A stretch of DNA of 58,854 bases from Prosthecobacter sp. Lineage in GTDB: Bacteria; Verrucomicrobiota; Verrucomicrobiia; Verrucomicrobiales; Verrucomicrobiaceae. The notes below the pieces were generated by a model. That model had not been told where the DNA came from and made no database searches. It worked only from the letters and a program-made list of their open reading frames with translations. The stretch is from contig NZ_JAQSEA010000080.1 in NCBI RefSeq assembly GCF_029946185.1, forward strand, positions 1 to 58,854. Reading direction: 5' to 3'. Position numbers and translations under genes: made by a program. Of the stretch, positions 25,310 to 34,310 are shown in pieces; position 1 is the first letter of the stretch; each line of letters starts with the position of its first letter.

Positions 25310-25465
25310 CCTACGAAAGCGGTATAGGCGATGCAGGCTTGAACCGTGCATTTTTGCCACCGCAGTCCAAGACTGCCATCGCGTTGCTTGAGTGACCTCA
25401 AGCTCCAAAGCCCATGAGGCTCCGCCTAAACCGAGTGCCATTCATGCCCTGCGCACCTTCCAGAA

Positions 25466-25479
25466 CGAGCTAAAGCTCG
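25466..25479. repeat. Short inverted repeat next to the TPR gene stop
   Basis: CGAGC TAAA GCTCG forms a 5-bp hairpin three bases beyond the stop codon of the reverse-strand TPR gene. The flanking phrase GAACGAGCTAAAGCTCGGG looks like an extragenic palindromic unit; only one copy occurs in this window. Confidence 0.4.
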
Positions 25480-25482
25480 GGA

Positions 25483-27264
25483 CTACTTTTTCTCGGTGTC
25501 GGGCTTGCCGCCTTTGATTTTTTTCAGCTCATCTTCGATGCGCTTGCGGGCTTTCAAGTCGGGGGTCTTGAGGGCTTCGGCGCGTTCGAGGTAGTTGAGG
25601 GCCTGGGCTGTGTCACCGAGGGACTGGTGGGTGAGGCCGATGTGTTCGAGGATTTCGGCATCCTCGGGGGACAGGGGCTGCAGGAGGGCTTCGGCGCGCT
25701 GCAATTCCTTGAGTGCTCCGGGATAGTTGCCCTTCTTGTAATGGAACCAGCCCAAGCTGTCGATGTAGGCGGGCTGATTGGGGACGAGTTCGTTGGCTTT
25801 GGTGATGAGTTCGCCCGCTTTGTCCAAGTGCGTGCCGACATCAAGCCACATGTAGCCGAGGAAGTTCATGGTGTTGGCTGCGGACTTGGATTCTTCGCGC
25901 GGGGTCAGCGTGATGGATTTTTCCAGCATGAGTGAGGCGTCTTCGAAACGTGCCAGGCGTTCGAGCGTGATGCCGTACTGGTAGTAGAACAGGTGGTCCA
26001 GGAGCTCGCTCTGGGTGGAACTGGCGAACTGCTCGGCTTCGGCGAAGTACTGCACGGACGGTCCCCATTCTTCACGGGCACGATGGGCGATGGCAAGCTG
26101 GTAGTGGACGAGCGGATGATCGGGGAAGAGGCGCACGCTGCGCTGGCCCACGCGGACCATGTCATCGAATTTTTGGGTCTGATAGAGCTCCCAACCGAGT
26201 TTGACGTAGTCGCCGATCTCGCCGCCGCCGTTTTGAATGGCTGCTTCGAGGTGGGTAATGGCCTTTTCGGGCTGCTTGAGCCTGTCGTACTCACTGGCCA
26301 GCAGGCGCTGCATCTCGGCGTCAGCAGGTGCTTGTTTGACGATTTGCTCCAAGGCGGCGAGCGCCTTGTCCTTCTGTTCAGAGGCGACGTAGAGACGGTA
26401 AAGCAGTTTGCGGGCGTCGAGGTTGTTGTATTCGGCTGCCAGTTTTTCACAGAGCTGCCGGGCGCGCTCAGGATCGTTGGTCAGGAGGTACTGCCGGGCG
26501 ACTTCGAGGGTGATCCGCTCGGCATTGGCTTTGGTGGCGGTTTTGAGGGCATTCTCAAAAAACGGGGTCACCCGCTGGCGATACTCCGTGGTGAACTCGG
26601 CCTGACCGAGCGGCCAGACGCGTTCGGCGGTGTGTCCTGTGGACAGCCAGTACTGCGGATCGCGGCTGTTCTGATTGGCGGCCTGAGTCATGACCTGAAT
26701 GGCCTTGTCACGCTCGTTGTGGGTGAGGTGCAGCATGACCGCGGTCTCATAGACCTCGGCATGGGTGGGAAACTTTGCCAGAGCCTCGGCCACGGCCTTG
26801 GAAGGCACTTCGTCCTTCACGAAGAGGTCCTCAGGCGGGTAGGTGCTGGCGAAGCGGGCCAGATTGAGCAGTGGCGCGGGGGAGCGCGGGCTTGCGCTCA
26901 CGGCTTCGTCGAGGATTTTTATCGCAGTTTCACGCCCTTGGAATTGCATGGCAAGCCCGGCGGTATGCGCAGCCAGATCCGAATTGCTCGGATCAGCTTT
27001 GAAAACGGCCAGATAATGATCCAGCGCCTGCCGCAGTTTCCCGGAGGATTCAAACTGGAGAGCGGCACTGAAATGTGCCAGAGCATCCGCCGTGGAGGCA
27101 GATCCTGGAGATAGTTGCAAGTCTGAGGTGTCTGCCGCTCTGGCTCCCAATGACAGGTCCGCTGTTGTTACAGCGTGACTTGAAAGGAGGGAGCCAAAGA
27201 AGGCGGCAAGACCCAGCGTCAGACAGGGCCGCAGGGCCCTGCAAACCGAGCCGTACCCGGGCAT
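25483..27264 (-). CDS. Exported TPR-repeat protein
   Basis: A 593-residue protein from the Met at 27264, which precedes a plausible signal segment (LRPCLTLGLAAFFGSLLSSHA); an alternative start at 27318 would add 18 residues. The chain from about residue 70 is continuous TPR helices, for example ADALAHFSAALQFESSGKLRQALDHY and later YIDSLGWFHYKKGNYPGALKEL, the latter typical of BamD/YfgC-neighbour TPR proteins. It ends in a Lys-rich tail. It probably scaffolds an envelope complex. It is the last gene of a reverse-strand run after the ribosomal-like ORF and hisG. Confidence 0.8.
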   Translation of the reverse strand: MPGYGSVCRALRPCLTLGLAAFFGSLLSSHAVTTADLSLGARAADTSDLQLSPGSASTADALAHFSAALQFESSGKLRQALDHYLAVFKADPSNSDLAAHTAGLAMQFQGRETAIKILDEAVSASPRSPAPLLNLARFASTYPPEDLFVKDEVPSKAVAEALAKFPTHAEVYETAVMLHLTHNERDKAIQVMTQAANQNSRDPQYWLSTGHTAERVWPLGQAEFTTEYRQRVTPFFENALKTATKANAERITLEVARQYLLTNDPERARQLCEKLAAEYNNLDARKLLYRLYVASEQKDKALAALEQIVKQAPADAEMQRLLASEYDRLKQPEKAITHLEAAIQNGGGEIGDYVKLGWELYQTQKFDDMVRVGQRSVRLFPDHPLVHYQLAIAHRAREEWGPSVQYFAEAEQFASSTQSELLDHLFYYQYGITLERLARFEDASLMLEKSITLTPREESKSAANTMNFLGYMWLDVGTHLDKAGELITKANELVPNQPAYIDSLGWFHYKKGNYPGALKELQRAEALLQPLSPEDAEILEHIGLTHQSLGDTAQALNYLERAEALKTPDLKARKRIEDELKKIKGGKPDTEKK

Positions 27265-27335
27265 GACACGACTTCCTGCGTCTCGATAAGATCGAATCGC
27301 ACTGCGGAGAGGAGCCATGCCGGGAAGGCTAGCGG

Positions 27336-27440
27336 TTACGACTTGTAGCGCAAACGCTTCTTGTGACGGTTCGCGCGCATGCGCTTCTTGCGCTTGTGCT
27401 TGTTGATCTTCGTTTTTCTCCGCTTTTTGAGCGATCCCAT
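27336..27440 (-). CDS. Very small basic ribosomal protein (bS22 / AURKAIP1-COX24-like)
   Basis: A 34-residue ORF opening MGSLKKRRKTKINKHKRKKR, followed by MRANRHKKRLRYKS. More than half of the residues are Lys or Arg. This is the pattern of the COX24/AURKAIP1 (mS38) family and of the 33-residue mycobacterial bS22, which sits in the small subunit near the decoding centre. A strong Shine-Dalgarno (AGGAG) lies nine bases before the ATG, supporting translation. It lies 30 bases after hisG and 71 bases before the chosen TPR start. It is easily missed by gene callers because of its length. Confidence 0.8.
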   Translation of the reverse strand: MGSLKKRRKTKINKHKRKKRMRANRHKKRLRYKS

Positions 27441-27470
27441 GTTCGTGTTCTCCTGTGTGTTGGCGTTGAT

Positions 27471-28355
27471 CTAGTGGACGACTTTATTGAGCGGGTATTC
27501 CACAATACCCTCGGCCCCCAGCGACTTCAGTCGTGGGATGATGACCCGCACGGTGGCTTCGTCGATGACCGTTTCTACTGCCACCCAATCCTGGCTGGCA
27601 AGTGTTGAAACGGTAGGCGAGCGCTGAGACGGCAGGCATGCGACCACTTCCTGCAGCTGTTTCGCGGGTACGTTCATTTTGAGACCCACCTTGTGGCGGG
27701 CCTCGAGCGCACCTTTGAGCAGCAGCACGAGTGTCTCCATCTTCTGCCGCTTCCATTCATCACGGGCGGCGGGTCGGCTGGAGACAAATTGGGGGTAGCT
27801 TTCCATCAGCGTGTCCACGATGCGCAGCTTGTTCGCGCGCAGGGATGAGCCGGTTTCGGTGATGTCCACAATGGCATCGACCATTTCGGGCACCTTCACT
27901 TCGGTGGCGCCCCAGCTAAATTCGACTTCGGCCTCGACGCCGTTGGCGGCGAGGTATTTCTTCGTCATCTCGACCGCTTCGGTGGAGATGCGCTTGCCCT
28001 GCAAGTCCTTGACGGACTTTACGGGGGAGTCGTCCGGCACCACCAGCACCCAGCGGGTGGGCCAGGAGGTGGCTTTGCTGTAGCGCAAGTCGGTAAGGAC
28101 TTCGACATCCGCGCCGTTTTCCACGATCCAGTCGCGACCGGTGATGCCGCAGTCCAGGAAGCCATGATCGACATAACGACCGATTTCCTGGGCGCGCAGC
28201 AGGCGGAGCTCCAACTCCGAGTCATCCACCGAAGGGCGGTAAGAGCGGGAGGAAATGACAATGTTGAACCCCGCACGCTTGAATAATTCAAGCGTTGGCT
28301 CCTGAAGGCTGCCTTTGGGCAGACCCAGGCGGAGGATGTTCTTCGGTTCGGACAT
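27471..28355 (-). CDS. hisG: ATP phosphoribosyltransferase, long form
   Basis: A 294-residue cytosolic enzyme for the first step of histidine synthesis, joining ATP and PRPP. I start at [15 protein letters not shown] (28355), the usual opening. The catalytic domain carries [13 protein letters not shown] and the PRPP-binding segment [18 protein letters not shown]. The length and the extra C-terminal ACT-like regulatory domain (from about residue 220, ending [16 protein letters not shown]) mark the HisG-long form, which is feedback-inhibited by histidine and works without HisZ. No other his gene is in the window. Confidence 0.93.
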   Translation of the reverse strand: MSEPKNILRLGLPKGSLQEPTLELFKRAGFNIVISSRSYRPSVDDSELELRLLRAQEIGRYVDHGFLDCGITGRDWIVENGADVEVLTDLRYSKATSWPTRWVLVVPDDSPVKSVKDLQGKRISTEAVEMTKKYLAANGVEAEVEFSWGATEVKVPEMVDAIVDITETGSSLRANKLRIVDTLMESYPQFVSSRPAARDEWKRQKMETLVLLLKGALEARHKVGLKMNVPAKQLQEVVACLPSQRSPTVSTLASQDWVAVETVIDEATVRVIIPRLKSLGAEGIVEYPLNKVVH

Positions 28356-28415
28356 GGGTTGGGGGGAAAGGGGCGCGCATCCTAGTGGCATTTTTTCGGC
28401 TGGCGAGGGGAAATT

Positions 28416-29741
28416 TCACGGCAGCGCCTTCCGCCAGTGTAAAGCGGCCGTTTTTAGGCGGTGGGCCGTCTCTTTTTCGGTCTCGGCGAGATTGGTGGTT
28501 TCGTGGGGATCTTGGCCGAGGTGGTAGAGCTCGGTTTGGGTGCCGTCGGCATTCACGAGGAGCTTCCAGTCGCCGTCGCGGATGGCGACGTTGGGAGATT
28601 TGGAGTCGGGTTCTTTGGGATAGGGGAAGCCGTTTTTCACTTTGCCTGCCACACCCGGTTTGCGGCCGTATTCCCAGAGGAGAGGTTTGGAGCGCACTGC
28701 TTTTTCGCCACGCAGGGCGGCGCTCATGTCTTCGCCATCCTGATCGGCTGCGGGAGCTTTGATCTGTGCCAGGGCGCAGAGGGTGGGCATGAAATCGACG
28801 CTGCTGATAACGGTGGTGTCATTCACCGCACCTGCGGGCACTGTGCCGGGCAAGTGTACGATGAGCGGTGTGCGGATGCCGCCTTCGTAGAGGCTCCATT
28901 TCATGCCGCGCAGGCCCTTGGTGCGGGTGTGCTCCAGGGTTGGCTCGGGGCCGTTGTCGCCGCAGAGGACGATGAGGGTGTTGGGAGGCAGTGAGTCGAT
29001 GAGACGGCCGATCTGACGATCTGTTTCGACGAGGACGTCGCGGTATTTTGCCGGGAGGCCGCGCTCATCCTTGGCATCGACGGGACGGTAGGGGGTGTGA
29101 ACGTCGTCGAACCACAGATTCACGAAGCGTGGCTGGGCTGAGTGCTGCTGCATGAATTTGAGTGTTTCATCCACCATCCAGCGCGTGCGTTCGTGGCGTG
29201 GCACCTGCTGGGGCTCGCGTTTGATTTCCCAGGGGGTGGTCTTCAAGCCGAGTGCTGCGGCTGGCTCTGGGCTTTCGTAGGTGCCGAGGCCGAGATCGTA
29301 GCCATAGGCGGCGAATTTGGGTGCGTCTGTCACGTCGCGGCCACCGCCGAGGTGCCATTTGCCGATGTGTGCGGTGGCGTAGCCTGCAGCTTTGAAAGCG
29401 CGTGGGAGAGAGGGGGCCTTGGGATCAAGATAATCTGCCTGCTCACATTCGCGATTGCCCGCTTTCGTTTGCAGATAGCTCGTGATGTGCCAGCGCGCCG
29501 GGAACTGACCCGTGAGGGCGCCGCAGCGTGATGCGGAGCAGATGGGGGAGGCCACGTAGAACTGCCGGAACTGCATGCCTTCTTTGGCCAGTCGGTCCAT
29601 GTGAGGGGTTGGCACCAGGCCGCCGAAGCAGGAGACATCGCCCCAGCCCATGTCATCGACGAAGATGAAGACGACGTTGGGCTTTTCGGCGGCCCAGGCG
29701 CTGAGGGTGCCGAAAAACAGAGAGAGAAAGAGGAGACGCAT
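28416..29741 (-). CDS. Secreted sulfatase 1 (arylsulfatase family, CSASR)
   Basis: A 441-residue enzyme with a Sec signal peptide (MRLLFLSLFFGTLSAWAA), start set at 29741. The metal-binding opening is NVVFIFVDDMGWGDVSCFGG. The formylglycine motif is Cys68-Ser-Ala-Ser-Arg72 in SPICSASRCGALTG, followed by the second signature KWHLGGGRD. It hydrolyses sulfate esters, probably from polysaccharides, in the periplasm or outside; the Cys must be oxidised by a maturase not found here. It is 37 bases after the GH114-like gene on the same strand, suggesting joint use. Confidence 0.88.
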   Translation of the reverse strand: MRLLFLSLFFGTLSAWAAEKPNVVFIFVDDMGWGDVSCFGGLVPTPHMDRLAKEGMQFRQFYVASPICSASRCGALTGQFPARWHITSYLQTKAGNRECEQADYLDPKAPSLPRAFKAAGYATAHIGKWHLGGGRDVTDAPKFAAYGYDLGLGTYESPEPAAALGLKTTPWEIKREPQQVPRHERTRWMVDETLKFMQQHSAQPRFVNLWFDDVHTPYRPVDAKDERGLPAKYRDVLVETDRQIGRLIDSLPPNTLIVLCGDNGPEPTLEHTRTKGLRGMKWSLYEGGIRTPLIVHLPGTVPAGAVNDTTVISSVDFMPTLCALAQIKAPAADQDGEDMSAALRGEKAVRSKPLLWEYGRKPGVAGKVKNGFPYPKEPDSKSPNVAIRDGDWKLLVNADGTQTELYHLGQDPHETTNLAETEKETAHRLKTAALHWRKALP

Positions 29742-29778
29742 TGGGTCAAAAACGTGGGTGCATGCCCTGCTTATCGCT

Positions 29779-30723
29779 TCATTTTGACTCACCCAGCTTC
29801 GTTAATTGCCGGTCCGTGAGCAGCAGGGTGAAGCCTTGTTGGGCCGCAGCTTCGAATGCGGCGGCGTGAATGGCGGCGGACTTTGGATAATCGATGACCA
29901 GCACGGGTTTGCTGCCCGGCTTGAGCTGTGCGAGGAAGTTCAGCACGTAGCGCGACTGCTTTTCGGTGCGCAATTTTTTGTCTGCGACGAACAAATCCTC
30001 CACACCGATGGCGCTGATGAGTTCACGGTAATCTGCGTGGGCGAGGAGCTGGGTGGCGTTTTGGGGGATGACAAGGAATCCGGGACGACTGGCCCGCGCG
30101 CGCTGGGCGATGGTGGTGACCCAGTTGATCATGTCCTGCCGATAGGTTTTGCCGGTCTCAGGATTGGGCCGGTCGTCGAGCCAGCCTTGGGTGGCTGCGT
30201 CGTATTCGTAGAATTCAAAGGCATCGACGATGTCGAGATAGATGCCGTCAAAAGCTTGGGCGACGACCTTGTCCACGGCGGGGAGCATGATCTGCTGCCA
30301 TTCAGGCTGCCAGTAGCGTACGCGGTAGTTCCCCTTCCAGTCGGGGTTCTCCGCGTTGAGGAACTTCGGCGCAGCGGCATCTGGTTTGCCATTCTGGTCG
30401 GCATCCCAGCTTTTTTTCCAGTAGGGGCGGTAGTCCTCGGCCTCGCCAATGGAGACGTAGGCGACCACGCGGCGGCCTTTTTTTCCGGCGCGGATGGTTT
30501 CTATCTCTGCAGGGGTCCAATCGCCATCGCTGCTGAAGGCGGCATCGACGACGATGAGATCGCGGTCGCAGGACGCGAGTTTTTGCACTGCATCTGCGCG
30601 GCTGCTGGCGAGTTTGTCTGCCTGCAGGACGTAGGCCATCGACTTGGGCGCAAAAGCTGGCTCGGCCGCTGCGTGAGTGAGAGAAACGGAAAGCAGGAGG
30701 AGGCAGGTGGCGAGGTGTTTCAT
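29779..30723 (-). CDS. GH114-like (endo-alpha-1,4-polygalactosaminidase/TM1410-type) exported hydrolase
   Basis: A 314-residue protein with a signal peptide ending HAAAEP; start at MKHLATCLLLL (30723). The TIM-barrel-like segments include MAYVLQADKL, LIVVDAAFSSDGDW, VVAYVSIGEAEDYRPYW, FDGIYLDIVDAFEFYE and GFLVIPQN. They match the MJ1477/TM1410 family grouped with GH114, whose acidic residues (the E in IGEAED and the D in YLDIVDA) are the likely catalytic pair. Characterised GH114 enzymes cut galactosaminogalactan; the substrate here is unknown. It leads the sulfatase gene. Confidence 0.8.
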   Translation of the reverse strand: MKHLATCLLLLSVSLTHAAAEPAFAPKSMAYVLQADKLASSRADAVQKLASCDRDLIVVDAAFSSDGDWTPAEIETIRAGKKGRRVVAYVSIGEAEDYRPYWKKSWDADQNGKPDAAAPKFLNAENPDWKGNYRVRYWQPEWQQIMLPAVDKVVAQAFDGIYLDIVDAFEFYEYDAATQGWLDDRPNPETGKTYRQDMINWVTTIAQRARASRPGFLVIPQNATQLLAHADYRELISAIGVEDLFVADKKLRTEKQSRYVLNFLAQLKPGSKPVLVIDYPKSAAIHAAAFEAAAQQGFTLLLTDRQLTKLGESK

Positions 30724-30819
30724 CTCAGGGAGGGCATGGTGCGGGCAGGTGAGCGCTGGTGCCACCCCGAATTCCACATTGACGCCCCCGGTTTGGGGAA
30801 TACTCTCCCGTTCTCAACA

Positions 30820-30845
30820 GACGCATCATCAAATCATGATTCGTC
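30820..30845 (+). promoter_or_regulatory. Imperfect hairpin in the metK leader
   Basis: GACG-C-ATCAT and ATGAT-T-CGTC form a stem of nine pairs with one mismatch and a six-base loop, 24 bases before metK. A 14-codon open frame ([14 protein letters not shown]) starts inside it at 30836 and overlaps the metK start. I cannot match the leader to a known SAM riboswitch class by eye. Confidence 0.35.
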
Positions 30846-30869
30846 CATATAACCCAAAAGACCACTATC

Positions 30870-32090
30870 ATGTCCCGTAGCTACATTTTCTCGTCCGAGT
30901 CCGTCGGCGAAGGCCATCCTGACAAAGTTTGCGACACCATTTCCGACGCCATCCTCGACGCCTGCCTTGCGATCGATCCGAAGAGCCGCGTCGCCTGCGA
31001 GACCTTTGCAAAGAGCAATGTCGTCGTCGTCGGTGGTGAGATCACCATCCCAAAGCTGCAGAACAAGAAAAACGGCACCACGAAGCCGATCGATGAAGTC
31101 ATCAACGTCGGCAAGGTCATCCGTGACGCTGTGCGCGGCATTGGCTACACCAATGACGACGACGTGTTCCACGCCGACAAGCTTTTCATCAACAACTACC
31201 TCACCATCCAGAGCCCCGACATCGCCCAGGGCGTGGACGCTGCAGGAGCTGAAGGCAAGAAGCATCAGGAACAGGGCGCTGGTGACCAGGGCATCATGTT
31301 TGGTTTCGCCTGTGACGACACGCCGGAACTCATGCCTGCGCCGATCATGTACGCCCACCGCCTTGGCCGTGAGCTGACCCGCATCCGCAAGGCTGGCAAG
31401 CTGGCCAAGTGGCTGCGCCCAGACGCGAAGAGCCAGGTCTCCGTGGAATACGTGGACGGCAAGCCGACACGCATTGTGAACGTCGTCATCTCCACGCAGC
31501 ACGCTGCGGATGTGAGCCACGCCGAGATCGAGAAGTTTTGCATCGAGCAGGTCATCAAGAAGGTGCTGCCGAAGAACATGCTCACCAAGGATACTGAGTA
31601 TCTCATCAATCCGACTGGCAAGTTCGTCGTCGGTGGCCCTCAGGGCGACAGCGGCCTGACCGGACGCAAGATCATCGTGGACAGCTACGGCGGCATGGGC
31701 CGTCACGGTGGCGGTGCCTTCTCCGGCAAAGACCCGTCCAAAGTGGACCGCAGCGCCGCCTACATGGGCCGCTGGGTTGCCAAGAACGTGGTGGCCTCCG
31801 GCCTCGCCTCCAAGTGCGAAGTGCAGTTCGCTTACGCCATCGGCCATCCAGAGCCTGTGAGCGTACACATCGACACCTTCGGTACCGGAACGATCGATGA
31901 CGACAAGATCCTGGACGCCGTCTTGAAGGTGTTCTCCTTCAAGCCTGCTGACATCGTCAAGCAGCTCAACCTGCTGCGCCCGATCTACTCGAAGACCACC
32001 AATTACGGTCACTTCGGCAAGAGCGACGATACAGACCTTACCTGGGAAATCACCAACAAGGCTGAGGCGCTCAAGAAGGCTGCGAAGTAA
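30870..32090 (+). CDS. metK: S-adenosylmethionine synthetase
   Basis: A 406-residue cytosolic enzyme making SAM from Met and ATP. Hallmarks in order: [24 protein letters not shown], then [21 protein letters not shown] (the ATP/Met loop), then [21 protein letters not shown] and [19 protein letters not shown]. It is slightly longer than the usual 380-400 residues. The start follows a short leader with a hairpin. An excellent terminator follows at 32118. SAM is the donor for the two methyltransferases of the lipid operon downstream, but a separate transcript is likely. Confidence 0.96.
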   Translation: MSRSYIFSSESVGEGHPDKVCDTISDAILDACLAIDPKSRVACETFAKSNVVVVGGEITIPKLQNKKNGTTKPIDEVINVGKVIRDAVRGIGYTNDDDVFHADKLFINNYLTIQSPDIAQGVDAAGAEGKKHQEQGAGDQGIMFGFACDDTPELMPAPIMYAHRLGRELTRIRKAGKLAKWLRPDAKSQVSVEYVDGKPTRIVNVVISTQHAADVSHAEIEKFCIEQVIKKVLPKNMLTKDTEYLINPTGKFVVGGPQGDSGLTGRKIIVDSYGGMGRHGGGAFSGKDPSKVDRSAAYMGRWVAKNVVASGLASKCEVQFAYAIGHPEPVSVHIDTFGTGTIDDDKILDAVLKVFSFKPADIVKQLNLLRPIYSKTTNYGHFGKSDDTDLTWEITNKAEALKKAAK

Positions 32091-32117
32091 TTCGAGGCAA
32101 GAGCTTAATCTATCACG

Positions 32118-32149
32118 AAGCCGTGCGGGGAAACCTGCGCGGCTTTTTT
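32118..32149 (+). terminator. Intrinsic terminator after metK
   Basis: AAGCCGTGCGGG pairs with CCTGCGCGGCTT (two G-U pairs) around a GAAA tetraloop, followed by T-rich sequence TTTTTT. It lies about 28 bases after the metK stop. Confidence 0.9.
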
Positions 32150-32203
32150 CTGCCAGCTTACAGTAATCCGTGCGTTAGCTGAGATCCAATCCATCTGTAC
32201 CAC

Positions 32204-33199
32204 ATGTCCGAAATGCGTTTCAATCCCATCACACTTGATTGGGTTGTCATGGCTCCGGAGCGGGCGCTGAGGCCGGATGATTTTCATCCGCAGGTGGCGT
32301 CGCATCTAACGCGGCCTCCGCATCGTGACGGCTGCCCTTTCTGCACAGGGAACGAAGCGCAGACTCCAGGTGAGATCGCCCGCATGAGCGCCCAGGATGG
32401 CTCCTGGCTGGTGCGTGTGGTGCCCAATAAATATTCCGTCTTTGACGCCACGCTGAATGTGCAGCGGAAAAAGAACGGCACGTTTCGATCCATGTCCGCT
32501 TCGGGTGTGCATGAGGTGGTGGTGGAGCATCCACGGCATGATCTTGACCTCGGAGAGATGGATCCGGCGCATTTGGAGCTGGTGCTGCGAATCTACCGGG
32601 AACGCTACCAAGTGCTGCGTGGCCACCCGATGGTGGAGAGCATTGTTATTTTCAAAAACCAGGGGCAGCGCGCGGGCAGCTCCCTGGAGCATTCGCATTC
32701 GCAGATTACAGCGGCGCCGGTGCTGTCCTCGCAGGTGTGCATGCGTTTGCAGGAGGCGCGGCGTTTTCACGAACTGGAGGGCGGGTGTTTGTATTGTACG
32801 GTGCTGCACGAGGAGCTGCTGGCCGAAGAGCGAATTCTCGAAACTGGAGAGGCGTTTGTCGCCTTCATGCCCTATGCCGCGCTGTCGCCCTATCACACCT
32901 GGATTTTTCCGCGCAAGCATCAGGCGGCCTATGATGAGATCAGCGATGCGGACATCGGGGAACTGGCGGGCGTGCTGAGCCGCCTGCTGCGACGGTTGAA
33001 GGCTGCCGCAGGTGCACCGGACTACAACATCACCATTCGTTCCGCGCCGGTGGGAGAGGTGTCTGGGTGCTTCCACTGGTATCTATCGGTTGTTTCTCGC
33101 ATTTCCCAGCTCGCTGGATTTGAGCTGGGAAGTGGAACATTTATCAACAGCATGCGGCCTGAGAGGTGTGCGGAACGTGTGCGCGGCATTTTGATTTAG
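32204..33199 (+). CDS. GalT-family nucleotidylyltransferase
   Basis: A 331-residue member of the galactose-1-phosphate uridylyltransferase family of the HIT superfamily. The zinc-type Cys pair is in GCPFCTGNE near residue 45, with a second in GCLYCTVLHEE. The active-site triad reads EHSHSQI, where classical GalT has HxHPQ; this Ser-for-Pro form is also seen in APA-phosphorylase-like and archaeal relatives. No gal kinase or epimerase lies beside it. It follows metK after a terminator and is separated from the lipid operon by 106 bases. Confidence 0.8.
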   Translation: MSEMRFNPITLDWVVMAPERALRPDDFHPQVASHLTRPPHRDGCPFCTGNEAQTPGEIARMSAQDGSWLVRVVPNKYSVFDATLNVQRKKNGTFRSMSASGVHEVVVEHPRHDLDLGEMDPAHLELVLRIYRERYQVLRGHPMVESIVIFKNQGQRAGSSLEHSHSQITAAPVLSSQVCMRLQEARRFHELEGGCLYCTVLHEELLAEERILETGEAFVAFMPYAALSPYHTWIFPRKHQAAYDEISDADIGELAGVLSRLLRRLKAAAGAPDYNITIRSAPVGEVSGCFHWYLSVVSRISQLAGFELGSGTFINSMRPERCAERVRGILI

Positions 33200-33305
33200 C
33201 GGGTGGTGTGGAACTCACGTGCGCCGGGAGCGAGCAGCACCAGACGATCGCCAATATTTGCCATTTTTTTGAATCCAGAAGAAAGGGGCAGACGCATAAG
33301 GAGGC

Positions 33306-34310
33306 GTGAAAAGTGAAGTCCCTGCGAATAAACCCCAAAAACGGAAGCTCCTCTGGCAGATCGCCGTGATGATGAGGCAGTGGTTTGACTCTGACTACCG
33401 CCCGCCGGGCTGGGAGGGGGACGACAAGCTGACGGACGGCATCGACTGGCGGCGCTGCCTTCCCTTCATCGTGCTGCATCTGGGCTGCCTGACCGTGCTC
33501 TGGGTGGGCTTTAGCTGGGTGGCGCTGGTGGCTGCGCTGCTGCTTTACGCGGTCCGGATGTTTGCCATCACGGCTTTTTACCACCGCTATTTCTCGCATC
33601 GGAGCTTCCGCACTTCGCGCTGGATGCAGTTTGTGTTTGCGGTGTTGGGAAATACCTCGTGCCAGCGCGGGGCCTTGTGGTGGGCTTCGGTGCATCGCCA
33701 TCATCATCAGCATTCCGATGAAGCGCCGGACGCGCACTCTCCGCGGATGCGGGGTTTTATCTGGTCTCACATCGGCTGGCTAACCAGCCCGAAAAACTTC
33801 CCCACGGACTACAGTCGCATCCGCGATCTGGAGCAGTTCCCGGAGTTGGTGTTTCTCAACCGGCATGATCAAATTGTGCCACTGCTCTATGGCGCGTTTC
33901 TTTGGCTCACGGGATGGCTGATGGAGCGCTATGCGCCCGGACTCGGCACGAATGGCGCGCAGATGTTTGTGTGGGGATTTTTCATCAGCACGGTGATCCT
34001 TTTGCATGCGACGTTTTTCATCAACTCACTCGCTCATGTGTTTGGCTCAAAGCGTTTCAAGACGGATGACGACAGCCGCAACAGCCTGCTGCTGGCGCTG
34101 CTGACGCTGGGTGAGGGCTGGCACAACAATCACCACCGCTATGCGGGCTCTGCGCGGCAGGGCTTCTTCTGGTGGGAGATCGATGTGTCCTACTACCTGC
34201 TCAAAATGCTGTCCTGGTGCGGCCTGATTTGGGACCTCAAGGCGGTGCCGCCGAGTGTGTACCGTGAGGCGGCGCAGCTCAAACAATCAGCCCAAAACCC
34301 TGGCGCATGA
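33306..34310 (+). CDS. Membrane fatty-acyl (acyl-CoA/phospholipid) desaturase
   Basis: A 334-residue membrane di-iron enzyme. All three His boxes are present: HRYFSH (93-98), HRHHHQH (130-136) and HNNHHRY (about 273-279), in the spacing of delta-9 type acyl desaturases. Four hydrophobic helices flank them. It inserts a cis double bond into a long acyl chain using oxygen and an electron donor. The GTG at 33306 is preceded by AGGAGG but only one base away, so the ATG at 33369 is a possible alternative start. It opens the lipid operon; its stop overlaps the next start by four bases. Confidence 0.9.
   Translation: MKSEVPANKPQKRKLLWQIAVMMRQWFDSDYRPPGWEGDDKLTDGIDWRRCLPFIVLHLGCLTVLWVGFSWVALVAALLLYAVRMFAITAFYHRYFSHRSFRTSRWMQFVFAVLGNTSCQRGALWWASVHRHHHQHSDEAPDAHSPRMRGFIWSHIGWLTSPKNFPTDYSRIRDLEQFPELVFLNRHDQIVPLLYGAFLWLTGWLMERYAPGLGTNGAQMFVWGFFISTVILLHATFFINSLAHVFGSKRFKTDDDSRNSLLLALLTLGEGWHNNHHRYAGSARQGFFWWEIDVSYYLLKMLSWCGLIWDLKAVPPSVYREAAQLKQSAQNPGA

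Noticed and set aside
30834-32012. 392-codon open frame antisense to metK
   Set aside because: It is the complement of a firmly identified gene; the GC-rich codon bias leaves this frame open.
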